64,000 nt of DNA, from assembly GCA_947579665.1 (NCBI GenBank), contig OX388350.1, positions 91,531,152 to 91,595,151 on the forward strand. Reading direction: 5' to 3'. The notes below the pieces were generated by a model, which was not told the DNA's origin, searched no databases, and worked only from the letters and a program-made list of their open reading frames with translations. The stretch's first letter is position 1; each line of letters opens with the position of its first letter. This stretch comes from Sympetrum striolatum. Lineage: Eukaryota; Arthropoda; Insecta; Odonata; Libellulidae. Of the stretch, positions 1 through 10,540 are shown piece by piece. Both the position numbers and the translations under genes were made by a program.

Positions 1-706
1 CCCGATGGCATGGATACTTGAAATTCGGCATGAGGTTGTAGATCATAAATTTATTTCATAATAAAATTTTTCGTATTCGCTGATGGTGCTTGCTTCGATC
101 CCAGAGGGACATTTAAATTCCTCAATGCATTTCTTACGGAGATAACGGAAACAAATTTTAGGTACTTCCCGGCACGATATCGACTTCAAACTTTGCATAT
201 AGAAAGATAAAGTCTATACAAATGAAACAGTTTATTCACAGCTATCAATGTGTCCTGGTTTCGACACCAGGTGTCTCTGCAATCAGAAGTTGATCCGATT
301 TTTAGGAATTATTTTGAAACCTTTGCCAATAATATAGAAACTTTAAATTCGGCATATAGATAGAAATCATAAATAACTTTCAGAAACAATTTTTAGATTT
401 CCATGATCGTCCTTGGTTCGAATTCAGAGAGCCATTTACATTCCTGAAAAGTAGAACGTCGTTTGAGGCAGTTGTAGCCAATATTTCTGCTTGAATTTTC
501 ACACATAGTAAGAGATTGTGATTTTCTGTTGTGCTGCATAGTAAGTTCACAGTAAAGACCCGGGTTCGATGCCAGAAGATGGAATTTAAGCGAATTTTAA
601 GAAAAATTTCAATCCATTTTTTTCTTTTGATGGCCGTCCCGATATGATGCCGACATGAAAATAGTGTTGTCGATCTGCTTGCAGTATGCAAGCAACATTT
701 TACTCG
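1..706 (+). repeat. Cassette C1, head part (M4-M1), cut by window start
   Basis: Non-coding six-monomer cassette of which only M4 to M1 lie inside the window. B-box cores are at 94 (M4, GC instead of GG before TTCGA), 260 (M3), 417 (M2) and 565 (M1). The head hairpin is at 677-693 and is followed by ACATTTTACTCG, which sets the right end. M4-M2 are very like C54 (61046-61369), including the unusual 'tggtttcgacacc' in M3, so C1 and C54 are close relatives. A 67-bp spacer (707-773) with TA repeat and one copy of the 37-38 bp minisatellite separates it from C2. Confidence 0.9.
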
Positions 707-814
707 TATATATATATGGATACATGAATGAATCCGGAGAAGCATCTATATATAATAGATATAAGTTATATATAGGGGATCAAAATTCTAACCATGTTCC
801 ACAAGAGCCAATGC

Positions 815-990
815 CTTGAAATTTTTACGACATATTGGCCATGACGTGTAACTTCCAGGAAAAAGCCGACATTGAACCTCGGTGTCATGGGTTCGATTCC
901 AGAGGGCCCCAAAGTCGCGATTTTGTCCATAAGAATACATGGCAGGGATTTTCGAAAATTCTTTTGAGGCACTTCCCGGAAAAGGAGAGA
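815..990 (+). repeat. Reference monomer M6 of C2
   Basis: Tail-side monomer. Starts at CTTGAAATTT, B box GGGTTCGATTCC at 890-901 (core 892), T-run at 962-965. M6 is the best conserved monomer between A and B cassettes. Both of its strands are often free of stop codons over 60-90 codons, which explains most of the apparent short open frames in the array. Confidence 0.75.
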
Positions 991-1160
991 TTTGAAATTC
1001 AAGGGATCGCTAGATTCCGTGCATATCCAAAGGAAACCATAAAGACATCTACGAATATTATCCTTGGTTCGATGCTAGGTCAGGGCAAAAATCGGCCGTT
1101 TTAAATGCATTGTGGCGATTTTTAAGATTTTTTTTGGACCCTTGTCCGATGGCATAGAAA
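991..1160 (+). repeat. Reference monomer M5 of C2
   Basis: Starts at TTTGAAATTC. B box CCTTGGTTCGATGCTAGG (core 1068), whose last base departs from the GGTTCGANNCC consensus (CT instead of CC) in nearly every cassette, so this is a monomer-specific fixed variant. T8 run at 1128-1135 followed by GGACCC. Confidence 0.75.
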
Positions 1161-1327
1161 CTTGAAATTCGGTATGAGCTAAGATACTATAAAAATATAT
1201 CATAATCGAATTTTACATATTCGCTGATGGTCCTTGGTTCGATCCCAGAAGGACATTTAAATTCCTCAATGAATTTCTTACGGAGATAACGGAAGCAAAT
1301 TTTTGGTACTTCCCGGCATGCTATCGA
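1161..1327 (+). repeat. Reference monomer M4 of C2
   Basis: Starts at CTTGAAATTCGG. B box CCTTGGTTCGATCCCAGA (core 1238), T5 run at 1300-1304, then CTTCCCGGCATGCTATCGA. In other cassettes the stretch after the start box reads like CGGCATGGGGTTAGA, which loosely recalls a tRNA A box (TGGCNNAGTGG), but the match is too weak to call. Confidence 0.75.
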
Positions 1328-1484
1328 CTTCAAACTTTGAATGATAGAAAAGCAAGTCTTAGCAAATCAAATTTTGCATTCTTAATTTACAGTATGTCCT
1401 TGGTTCGACACCAGGTGTCTCTGCAATCAGAAGTTGATCCGATTTTTAGGAATTATTTTGAAACCTTTCCCAGTAATATAGAAA
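1328..1484 (+). repeat. Reference monomer M3 of C2
   Basis: Starts at CTTCAAACTT. B box GGTTCGACACC (core 1404). In most cassettes this monomer has CCTGG before and CCAGG after the loop, giving a T-arm-like stem, but here the 5' side is CCTTGG. T-runs at 1443-1447 and 1455-1458. Confidence 0.75.
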
Positions 1485-1633
1485 CTTGAAATTCGGCATA
1501 TAGATAGAGATCATAATTAAGTTTCAGAATCATGATTTAAATTTCCAAGATCGTCCTTGGTTCGAATCCAGAGAGCCATTAACATTCGTGAACATTAGAG
1601 CGTCTTTTGAGGCAGTTGTAGCCAATATTTCTG
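1485..1633 (+). repeat. Reference monomer M2 of C2
   Basis: Starts at CTTGAAATTCGGCATA. B box CCTTGGTTCGAATCCAGAGA (core 1561), T4 run at 1604-1607. The core is GGTTCGAATCC in some cassettes and GGTTCGAGTCC in others. Confidence 0.75.
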
Positions 1634-1851
1634 CTAGAATTATCACACATAGTTAGTGATGGTGATGTTCTATTGTGCTGCATAGTAAGTTCACAGTAAA
1701 GACACGGCTTCGATGACAGCCGATAGAATTTCATGCGAATTTTAAGAAAAATTTCAATCCATTTTTTTCTTTTGATGGCCGTCCCGATATGATGCCGACA
1801 TGAAAATAGTGTTGTCAATCTGCTTGCAGTATGCAAGCAACATTTTACTAG
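1634..1851 (+). repeat. Reference monomer M1 plus terminal hairpin segment of C2
   Basis: Starts at CTAGAATTATCACACAT (usually CTTGAATTTTCACACAT). The B box is decayed here (core 1709); the usual form is CCCGGGTTCGATGCC. T-runs at 1762-1768 and 1770-1773 precede a roughly 75-bp unique terminal segment (GATGATGCCGACATG-like) that ends with the hairpin at 1822-1838. Confidence 0.75.
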
Positions 1852-1939
1852 TATATAATAGATATGAATGAATCCGGAGAAGCATCTATCTCTATTATAT
1901 ATAGACGCTTCTCCGGATATACTTATATATATATATATA

Positions 1940-3013
1940 CGAGTAAAATGTAGCTTGCATACTGCAAGCAGATCGACAACACTAATTTTATATCGGCATC
2001 ATATCGGGTCGGTCCTTAATAGAAAAAAAAAGGATTGAAATATTTCTTCAAATTCGCTGAAATTTCATCGTTTGGCAATGAACCCGGGTCTCTCTGGTGA
2101 ACTTACTATGCAGCACAATAGAAGATCACCGATTCTAACTATGTGTGAAAATTCGAACAGAAATATTGGCTACAACTGCCTCAAAAGCCGTTCTAATTTT
2201 CACCATTGTAAATGGCTCTCGGGACTCGAACCAAGGACGATCATGGAAATCTAAAACATGTTTCTAAAAGTTATTTATGATCTCTATCTATATGCCAAAT
2301 TTCAAGTTTCTATATTGTTGGGAAAGGTTTGAAAATAATTCCTAAAAATCGGATCAATTTCTGAATGCAGAGACACCTGGTGTCGAAGCCAGGAAATACT
2401 GTAAGCTGTGAATGCAAAGTTTGATTTGTAAGGACTGGCTTTTGAATCATGCAAAGTTTGATGTCGATAGCATGCCGGGAAGTACCTTAATTTTGTTTCC
2501 GTTATCTCCGTAAGAAATGCATTGAGAAGTGCAAATGTCCCTCTGGGATCGAACCAAGGACCATCAGCGAACATATAATATTGATTATGATATATATTCA
2601 TGATATCTATCGACGTGCCGAGTTTCAAGTATCCATGTTATCGGGAAAGGATCCAAAAAAAATCTTAAAAATCGCCGCAATGCATTTTAAACGGCCGATA
2701 TTTGCACCGACCTAGCTTCGAACCATGGACAAAATTCGAAGATGTGTTTTTGATTTTCGTTGGATATGCACGGCTTCTAGCGGTCCCTCGAATTTTAATT
2801 CTCTCCATTTCCGGAAAGGGCCTCAAAAAAATTTTGGAAAATCCCCGCCATGTATTCTTATGGGGAAAATCGCGACTTTGGGGCCTTCTGGAATCGAACC
2901 CATGGCAACGAGGTTCAAAATCACATTTTTTCTGGCGGTTACACGTTATGGCCAATACGTGGTAAAAATTTCGAGTCAATGACGCCAGTAGTTTAGCCTG
3001 TGAATTAGTATCC
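1940..3013 (-). repeat. Cassette C3, A form, type 1 tail
   Basis: Complete - strand cassette. Head CGAGTAAAATG at 1940, hairpin 1953-1969. B-cores: 2078 (M1, lost: ATGAA instead of TCGAA), 2226, 2383, 2549, 2718 and 2894. Ends at GTATCC. The spacer 3014-3083 holds the octamer-type repeat (TATCTGGG), one minisatellite copy and TA sequence, and joins C4 tail-to-tail. Confidence 0.92.
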
Positions 3014-3083
3014 TATCTGGTTATCTGGGTATCTGGGTATATCATGAGTGAATCCGGAGAAGCATCTATATATAATAGATATA

Positions 3084-4159
3084 CACTGGGGATCAAAAGT
3101 CTAAGCATGTTCCACAAGTGCCACCGACTTGAAATTTTTACGACATATTGGCCATAACGTGTAACCTCCAGGAAAAAGCCGACTTTGAACCTCAGTGTCA
3201 TGGGTTCGATTCCAGAAGGCCCCAAAGTCACGATTTTGTCCATAAGAATACATGGCGGGGATTTTCGAAAATTTTTTTGAGGCACTTCCCGGAAAAGGAG
3301 AGAGTTGAAATTCTAGAGATCGCAAGATGCCGTGTTTATCTAAAGAAAACCACAAAGACATCTACAAATATTATCCTTGGTTCGATGCTAGGCCAGGGCA
3401 AATATTCTCCCGTTTAATTTACATAGCGATTTTTAAGATTTTTTTTAATTACTTACAGATGACTTGGAAACTTGAAACTTGGCACGTAGATATATATCAT
3501 AAATATATTTCATAATAAAATTTTAGAGCTCGCTGATGGTCCTTGGTTCGATCCCAGAGGGCAATTTACATCCTAAAATGCATTTCTTAGGGAGATTACG
3601 GAAGCAAATTTTAGGTACTTCCTGGCAAGTTGTTGACTTCAAACTTTGCAATTAATAAGATCAGGTCAAACCAAGTCATAATGTGTTTTCACAGCTGCCA
3701 GTAGGTCCTGGGTTCGACACCAGGCGTCTCTACAATCAGTAATTGATTCAATTTTTAGGAACTATTTTGAACCCCTTCCAAATAATATAGAAACTTGAAA
3801 TTCGGCATATAGATAGAGATCATAAATAACTTTCAGAAACATGTTTTAGATTTCCAAGATCGTCCTTGGTTCGAATCCAGAGAGCCATTTAAATTCGTGA
3901 AAATTAGAACGTCTTTTGAAGCAGTTGTAGCCCATATTTCTGCTTGAATTTTCACACATAGTTAGTGATGGTGATGTTCTATTGTGCTGCATAGTAAGTT
4001 CGCAGTAAAGACCCGGGTTCGATGCCAGACGATGGAATTTCAGCTAATTTTAAGAAAAATTTCAATCCATTTTTTTCTTTTGATGGCCGTCCCGATATGA
4101 TGCCGACATAAAATTAGTGTTGTCGATCTGCTTGCAGTATGCAAGCAACATTTTACTCG
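3084..4159 (+). repeat. Cassette C4, A form, type 2 tail (CACTGGGG)
   Basis: Complete. B-cores 3205, 3381, 3547, 3713, 3870 and 4018, all intact. Hairpin 4130-4146. It carries the diagnostic tail CACTGGGGATCAAAAGTC and an M5-M4 block with TTCTCCCGTTTAATTTACAT that is shared almost unchanged with C29 and, in M5-M4, with C38. Head-to-head with C5 across a 25-bp TA spacer. Confidence 0.92.
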
Positions 4160-4184
4160 TATATGAATATATATATATATGATA

Positions 4185-5260
4185 CGAGTAAAATGTAGCT
4201 TGCATACTGCAAGCAGATCGGCAATACTAATTTCATATCGGCATCATATCGGGACGGTTCTCAATTGAACAAAAAAAAATATTCAAAATATTCTTAAAAT
4301 TCGCTGTTATTTTATCGTCTGGCATCGAACCCGGGTCTTACTGGTAAACTTACTATGCAGCACAATAGAAGATCAACATCTCTAACTATGTGTGAAAATT
4401 CAAGCAGAAATATTTGTTACAACTGCCTCAAAAGACGTTCTTATTTTCACGAATGTAAATGCCTCTCTGGATTCGAACCAAGGACGATCCTGGAAATCTA
4501 AAACATGATTTTGAAATTTATCTATGATATCTAACTACATGCCGAATTTCAAGTTTCTATATTGTTGGGAAAGGGTTCAAAATTATTATTGAAAATCGGA
4601 TCAGTTACTGATTGTAGAGACGCCTGGTTTCGAACCCAGGACACACTGGTAGCTGTGACTGCACAGTTAGATTTTTATGAACTTGATCATATTTTATGCA
4701 AAGTTTGAAGTCAATATCATGCCGAGAAGTACCTAAAATCTGTTTCCGTTATCTCCATAAGAAATGCATTGTGGAGTACAAATGGCCCTCTGGGATCGAA
4801 CCAAGGACCATAAGCGAATAAAAAAAATTTGATTATGAAATATATTTATGATTTCTAACCCCCTGCCAAATTTCAAGTTTCCATGCATTCGAGAAGGGGT
4901 CCAAAAAAATCTTAAAAATCTCCACAATGCGTTTTAAACGGCCGATTTTCGCCCCGACCTAGCATCGAACCCAGGGTAATTTTCGTAAAACTCATTTATG
5001 TTTTCGATAGATCATGTTCATATATATAGGCTCCTTGAGTTTTAATTCTCTACCTGTCCGGAAAGTATTTTTTTTTAATTCCCGAAAATCAAAGCAATGC
5101 ATTTAAACGGGAAAAATCGGGACTTTGGGGCCCTCTGGAATCGAACCCATGACACTGAGGTTCAAAATCGCAATTTTTCTGGAGGTTATACGTTATGGCC
5201 AATATGTCGTAAAAATTTCAAGCTATTGACGCTAGTGGTTTAGCCTGTGACTTTGTATCC
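4185..5260 (-). repeat. Cassette C5, A form, type 1 tail
   Basis: Complete. Hairpin 4198-4214; B-cores 4325, 4473, 4630, 4796, 4965 and 5141, all intact. Very like C22 in M1-M4. Followed by a 28-bp TA spacer and then C6 in the same orientation. Confidence 0.92.
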
Positions 5261-5288
5261 TCTCTATATATATATATATATATATATA

Positions 5289-6361
5289 CGAGTAAAATGT
5301 AGCTTGCATACTGCAAGCAGATCGACAACACTAATTTCATAACGGCATTATATCGGGACGGTCCCGGAAAGGAAAAACAGGATTGAAAATATACTTAAAA
5401 TTCGCTTCGATTTAATCGTCTGGCATCGAACCCGGGTCTTTTTGGTGAAATTACTATGCAGCACATCAGAAGATCATCATCTCTAAATACGTGTGAAAAT
5501 TCAAGCAGAAATATTGGCTGCAACTGCCTCAAACGAAGACCTACTTTTCACGAATGTTAATAGCTCTCTGGATTCGAACCAAGGACGATCTAGGAAATAT
5601 AAAATATGTTTTCGAAATGTATCTATATGTTCTATATATATGCCGAATTTCAAGTTTTAATATTATTGGGAAGAGGTTCAAAATAATTCATAAAAATCGG
5701 ATCAGTGACTGATTGTAGTGACGCCTGGTGTCGAACCCTGGACGTATTGGAAGCTGTAAATGCACAAAATGACTTGCTAGGACCTGATCTAATTTCATAG
5801 AAAGTTTGAAGTCGATAACATCCCGGGCAGTACCTAAAATGTGTTTCCGTTATCCCCATAAGAAATGCATTGTGGAGTGCAAATGGCCCCCTGGGATCGA
5901 ACCAAGGACCATAAGCGAATACAAAAAAATTATTATGAAATATTTTTATGATTTCTAACCCCATGCCAAATTTCAAGTTTCCATGCATTCGAAAAGAGGT
6001 CCAAAAAAAATCTTTAAAATCGCCACAATGCATTTTAAACGGCCGATTTTTGCCTCGACCTAGCATCGAACCCAGAATATTTTCCGTAAAACTCATTTAT
6101 GTTTTCGATAGATCATGACCATATATATAGGCTCCATGAGTTTTGATTCTCTACCTATCCGGGAAGTATTTTTTAAAAATTCCCGAATATCACGGCAATG
6201 CATTTAAACGGAAAAAATCGGGACTTTGGGGCAGTCTGGAATCGAACCAATGACACTGAGGTTAAAAATCGCAATTTTACTGGAGGTTACACGTTATGGC
6301 CAATATGTCGTAAAAATTTCATGTCAATGACGATTGTGGTTTAGCCTGTGAATTTGTATCC
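5289..6361 (-). repeat. Cassette C6, A form, type 1 tail
   Basis: Complete. Hairpin 5302-5318; B-cores 5426, 5574, 5731, 5897, 6066 and 6242, all intact. M1-M4 form a recognisable lineage with C33 and C48 (head segment 'ataacggcattatatcggg', M2 with CAAACGAAGACCTACTT). The spacer 6362-6450 holds one minisatellite copy and a long TA tract. Confidence 0.92.
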
Positions 6362-6417
6362 TCGCTATATATATATATGGATACATGAATGAATCCGGAG
6401 AAGCATCTATATATAAT

Positions 6418-6450
<33 letters not shown>

Positions 6451-6451
<1 letters not shown>

Positions 6452-7526
6452 GAGTAAAATGTAGCTTGCATACTGCAAGCAGATCGGCAATACTAATTTC
6501 ATATCGGCATCATATCGTGACGGTCCTCAAAAGAAAAAAAAAAGGATTGAAATTTTTCTTAAAATTAGCTGAAATTTCATCGTCTGGCATCGAACCCGGG
6601 TCTTACTGGTGAACTTACTATGCAGCACAATAGAAGATCACCATCTCTAACCATGTGTGAAAATTCAAGCAGAAATATTGGCTACAACTGCCTCAAAAGA
6701 CGTTCCAATCTTCACGAATGTAAATGGCTCTCTGGATTCGAACCAAGGACGATCATGGAAATATAAAAGATGTTTCTGAAAGTTATTTATGATCTCTATC
6801 TATATGCCAAATTTCAAATTTCTATATTATTGGGAAAGGATTCCAAATAATTCCTAAAAATCGGATCAACTTCTGATTGCAGAGACACCTGGTGTCGAAC
6901 CCAGGACATATTGTAAGCTGTGAATGCAAAGTTTGATTTGCAAAGACTTTTTCTTGTATCTTGCAAAGTTTGAAGTCGATAGCATGCCGGGAAGTACCTA
7001 AATTTTGTTTCCGTTATCTCCGTAAGAAATGCATTGAGAAGTGCAAATGGTCCTCTGGGATCGAACCAAGGACCATCAGCGAACGTGCAAAATTTTATTA
7101 CGAAATATATTTATGATATCTATCGACGTGCGAAGTTTCAAGTATCCATGTTATCGGGAAAGGATCCGAAAAATTTTTTCAAAATCGCCGCAATGCATTT
7201 TAAACGGCCGATTTTTGCCCCGACCTAGCATCGAACCATGGACCATATTCGGCGATGTCTTTCTGATTTACGTTGGAGTTGCACGGCTTCTAGCGATCCC
7301 TCGAATGTCAACTCTCTCCTTTTCCGGGATGTGCCTCAAAAATTTTTTCGAAAATCCCCGCCATGTATTCTTATGGAGAAAATCGCGACTTTGGGGCCCT
7401 CTGGAATCGAACCCATGACACTGAGGATCAAAATCGCAATTTTTCTGGCGGTTACACGTTATGGCCAATACGTCGTAAAAATTTCAAGTCAATGACGCTT
7501 GTGGTTTAGGCTCTGAATTAGTATCC
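6451..7526 (-). repeat. Cassette C7, A form, type 1 tail
   Basis: Complete. Hairpin 6464-6480; B-cores 6590, 6738, 6895, 7061, 7231 and 7407, all intact. M5 ends ATCGAACCATGGACC, a variant shared with C28, C39, C42 and C52. Confidence 0.92.
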
Positions 7527-7626
7527 TATCTATCTATCTATCTATCTATATGAATGAATCCGGAGAAGCATCTATATATAATAGATACATGAATGAATCC
7601 GGAGAAGCATCTATATATAATAGATA
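7527..7626. repeat. Spacer with (CTAT)n and two minisatellite copies
   Basis: A CTAT tract is followed by two direct copies of the 37-38 bp minisatellite (each with GAATGAATCCGGAGAAGC and CTATATATAATAGATA). Between C7 and C8, which have the same orientation, so this spacer is not palindromic. Confidence 0.9.
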
Positions 7627-8702
7627 CGAGTAAAATGTAGCTTGCATACTGCAAGCAGATCGGCAATACTAATTTCATATCGGCATCATATCGGGACGGT
7701 CTTTAAAAGAAAAAAAAAAGTATTTAATTTTTTCTTAAAATTCGCTGAAATTTCATCGTCTGGCATCGAACCCGGGTCTTACTGGTAAACCTAGTATGAA
7801 ACACAATAGAAGATCACCATCTCTAACTATGTGTGAAAATTCAAGCAGAAATATTGGCTATAACTGCCTCAAAAAACGTTCTAATTTTCACGAATGTTAA
7901 TGCCTCTCGGGACTCGAACCAAGGACGATCGTGGAATTCTAAAATATGTTTCTGATAGATATTTATGATCTCTATCTATAAGCCGAATTTCAAGTTTCTA
8001 TTTTAGTGGGAAAGGTTTCAAAATAATTCCTAAAAATCGGATCAAATTCTGATTTCAGAGACACCTGGTGTCGAACCCAGGACGTATTGCAAGCTGTGAA
8101 TGCAGAGTTTGATTTGTAAAGACTTACTCTTGTATCAAGCAAAGTTTGAAGTTGATAGCATGTCGGAAAGTACCTAAATTTTGTTTCCGTTGTCTCCGTA
8201 AGAAATGCATTGAGAAGTGCAAATGGCCCTCTGGGATCGAAACAAGGACCATCAGCGAACATGTAAAATTTGATTATGAAGTATATTCATGATATCTATC
8301 CACGTGCCGAGTTTCGAATATCCATGTTATCGGGAAAGGATCCAAAAAAAATCTTCAAAATCGCCGTTATGCATTTTAAACGGCCGATTTTTGCCCCGAC
8401 CAAGCATCAAACCATGGACTATATTCTAAGATGTTTTTCTGATTTTCGTTGGATACGCACGGCTTCTAGCGATCCCTCGAGTTTCAACTCTTTCTCTCCC
8501 CGGGAAGTACCTCAAAAAAATTTTCGAAAATCCCCGCCATGTATTCTTATGGAGAAAATCGCGACTTTGGGGCCCTCTGGAATCGAACCCATGACCCTGA
8601 GGATCAAAATCGCAATTTTTCTGGCGGTTACACGTTATGGCCAATACGTCGTAAAAATTTCAAGTCAAGGACGCTTGTGGTTTAGGCTGTGAATTAGTAT
8701 CC
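7627..8702 (-). repeat. Cassette C8, A form, type 1 tail
   Basis: Complete. Hairpin 7640-7656; B-cores 7766, 7914, 8071, 8237, 8407 (M5, lost: TCAAA, a CpG transition) and 8583. M5-M6 (TATATTCTAAGATGTTTTTC) recur in C48 attached to a different M1-M4, which is evidence of mosaic exchange. Followed by a 27-bp CTAT spacer. Confidence 0.92.
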
Positions 8703-8729
8703 TATCTATCTATCTATCTATCTATTATA

Positions 8730-9806
8730 CGAGTAAAATGTAGCTTGCATACTGCAAGCAGATCGACAACACTAATTTCATCTCGGCATCATATCGGGAC
8801 GGTCCTCAAAAGAAAAAAAAGGGGATTGAAAATATTCTTTAAATTCGCTGCAAGTTATTCGTCCGGCATCGAACCCGGGTCTTTTTGGTGATACACACTA
8901 TGCAGCACAATAGAATTTCTCCATCTCTAATTATGTGTGAAAATTAAAGCAAAAATATTGGGCGCAGCTGCCTCAAAAGACGCTTTAATGTTCACGAATG
9001 TAAATGGCTCTCGGGACTCGAACCAAGGACGATCGTGGAAATTTAAAAAATGTTTCTGAAAGTTATTAATGATCTCAATCCATAAGCCAAATTTCAAGTT
9101 TCTATATTATTGGGAATGGTTTCAAAATAATTCCTAAAAATTGGATCAACTTCTGATTGCAGAGACACCTGGTGTCGAACCCAGGACACATTGATAGCTA
9201 TGAATGCATAGTTTGATTTGTTAAGACTGGTTCTTCTATCACGCTAAGTTTTAAGTCGATAGCATGCCGGGAAGAACCTAAAATTTGTTTCCGTTATCTC
9301 CATAAGAAATGCATTGAGAAATGTAAATGGCGCCCTGGGATCGAACCAAGGACCATCAGCGAATATGTAAAATTTGATTATGAAATATATTTATAATCTC
9401 CAACTCCATGCCGAATTTCAAGTTTCCATGACATCGGGAAGCGGTCCAAAAAAAATCTTAAAAATCGCCACAATACATTTTAAACGGCCGATTTTTGCCT
9501 CAACCTAGCATCGAACCCAGGATATTTTCCGTAAAACTCATTTATGTTTTCGATAGATGATGACCATATATAAAGGTTCCTAGAGTTCCGATTCTCTACC
9601 TATCCGGGAAGTATTTTTTAAAAATTCCCGAAAATCTAAGCAATGCATTTAAACGGGAAAAATCGGGACTTTGGGGCCCTCTGGAATCGAACCCATGACA
9701 CCTAGGTTCAAAATCGCAATTTTTCTGGAGGTTATACGTTATGGCCAATATGTCGTAAAAATTTCAAGCCATTGACGCTAGTGGTTTGGCCTGTGACTTT
9801 GTATCC
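8730..9806 (-). repeat. Cassette C9, A form, type 1 tail
   Basis: Complete. Hairpin 8743-8759; B-cores 8869, 9018, 9175, 9341, 9511 and 9687, all intact. Close to C21 over M2-M6 (GATAGCTATGAATGCATAG; GGCGCCCTGGGATCG). Joins C10 tail-to-tail. Confidence 0.92.
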
Positions 9807-9901
9807 TCTCTATATATATCTATTATATATAGATGCTTCTCCGGATTCATTCATGTATCCATATATATATTCATATATATATATATATATATATATAGAG
9901 A
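9807..9901. repeat. Tail-to-tail spacer C9/C10
   Basis: Contains a CTATTATATATAGATGCTTC minisatellite copy in inverse orientation and a long TA/TCATA tract, bounded by CTCTCTATATA on the left and TATATAGAGAGG on the right, so its ends are inverted repeats. Confidence 0.85.
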
Positions 9902-10522
9902 GGATACAAACTCACAGGCCAAACCACAAGCGTCATTGACTTGAAATTTTTAGGACATATTGGCCATAGAGTGTAACCGCCAGAAAAATTGCGATTTTGC
10001 ACCTCAGTGTCATGGGTTCGATTCCAGAGGGCCCCAAAGTCTCGATTTTTCCCGTTTAAATGCATTGCTTTGATTTTCGGGAATTTTTAAAAAATACTTG
10101 CGGGATAGATAGAGAATCGAAAATCTAGGAGCATTTATATATGGTCATGATCTATCGAAAACATAAATGAGTTTTACGGAAAATATCCTGGGTTCGATGC
10201 TAGGTCGAGGCAAAAATCGGCCGTTTAAAATGTATTGTGGCGATTTTTAAGATTTTTTTTCGACCCCTTCCCGATGGCATGGATACTTTTAATTCGGCAT
10301 GGAGTTGGAGATTATAAATATATTTCATAATAAATTTTTTTATATTCGCTGATGGTCCTTGGTTCGATCCCAGGGCGCCATTTACATTTCTCAATGCATT
10401 TCTTATGGAGATAACGGAAACATATTTTAGGTACTTCCCGGCATGCTATCGACTTAAAACTTAGTGTGATAGAAGAACCAGTCTTAGCAAATCAAACTAT
10501 GCATTCATAGCTATCAATGTGT

Positions 10523-10540
10523 CCTGGGTTCGACACCAGG
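10523..10540 (+). other. T-arm-like hairpin in monomer M3 of C10
   Basis: CCTGG (10523-10527) and CCAGG (10536-10540) pair perfectly around GTTCGACA, which holds the T-loop core TTCGA. This is the most tRNA-like sub-structure of the array and recurs in M3 of most A cassettes. A tRNA T arm has a 7-base loop; here the perfect stem leaves 8, so it is T-arm-like, not a tRNA. Confidence 0.7.

Larger units (their letters stand above)
774..1851 (+). repeat. Cassette C2, A form, type 2 tail (reference copy)
   Basis: Complete cassette, used here as the reference for monomer layout. It starts at the type 2 tail AGGGGATC and ends just after the hairpin (1822-1838); the terminal ACTCG is mutated to ACTAG. 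B-cores are at 892, 1068, 1238, 1404, 1561 and 1709, with spacings of 176, 170, 166, 157 and 148. The CTTGAAATT-like box lies at 815, 991, 1161, 1328, 1485 and 1634, i.e. 75-77 bp upstream in all six. The M1 box is weak (GGCTTCGATGAC). It meets C3 head-to-head across spacer 1852-1939, which holds two inverted minisatellite copies. Confidence 0.92.

Noticed and set aside
2700..3000. Hammerhead ribozyme in the monomers (CTGATG near the B box in M4)
   Set aside because: The conserved CTGATGA and GAAA core is not present; the M4 sequence reads CTGATGG and lacks the required stems.
1940..3013. Classical DNA transposon with terminal inverted repeats
   Set aside because: Head and tail of a single cassette are not inverted copies. 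The inverted repeats seen come from two neighbouring cassettes facing each other.
8426..8692. Open frames of 60-160 codons that recur in M6/M5 on both strands (peptides such as GPSGIEPMTPR and CHGFDSRRPQSRDF)
   Set aside because: They translate the B box and its flanks in opposite senses at the same place. Frames break by indels between copies, starts differ, and no domain is recognisable. Both strands being open is a composition effect, so no CDS is called.
10286..10310. A box in M4 (CGGCATGGAGTTGGAGA)
   Set aside because: It loosely resembles TGGCNNAGTGG and lies about 75 bp upstream of the B core, but the match is poor, varies between cassettes and is not seen in all monomers.
10523..10540. 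True tRNA genes
   Set aside because: Only the T-loop/B box and sometimes a T-arm-like stem are present. I could not find an acceptor stem, D arm or anticodon arm at proper spacing in the monomers I inspected.
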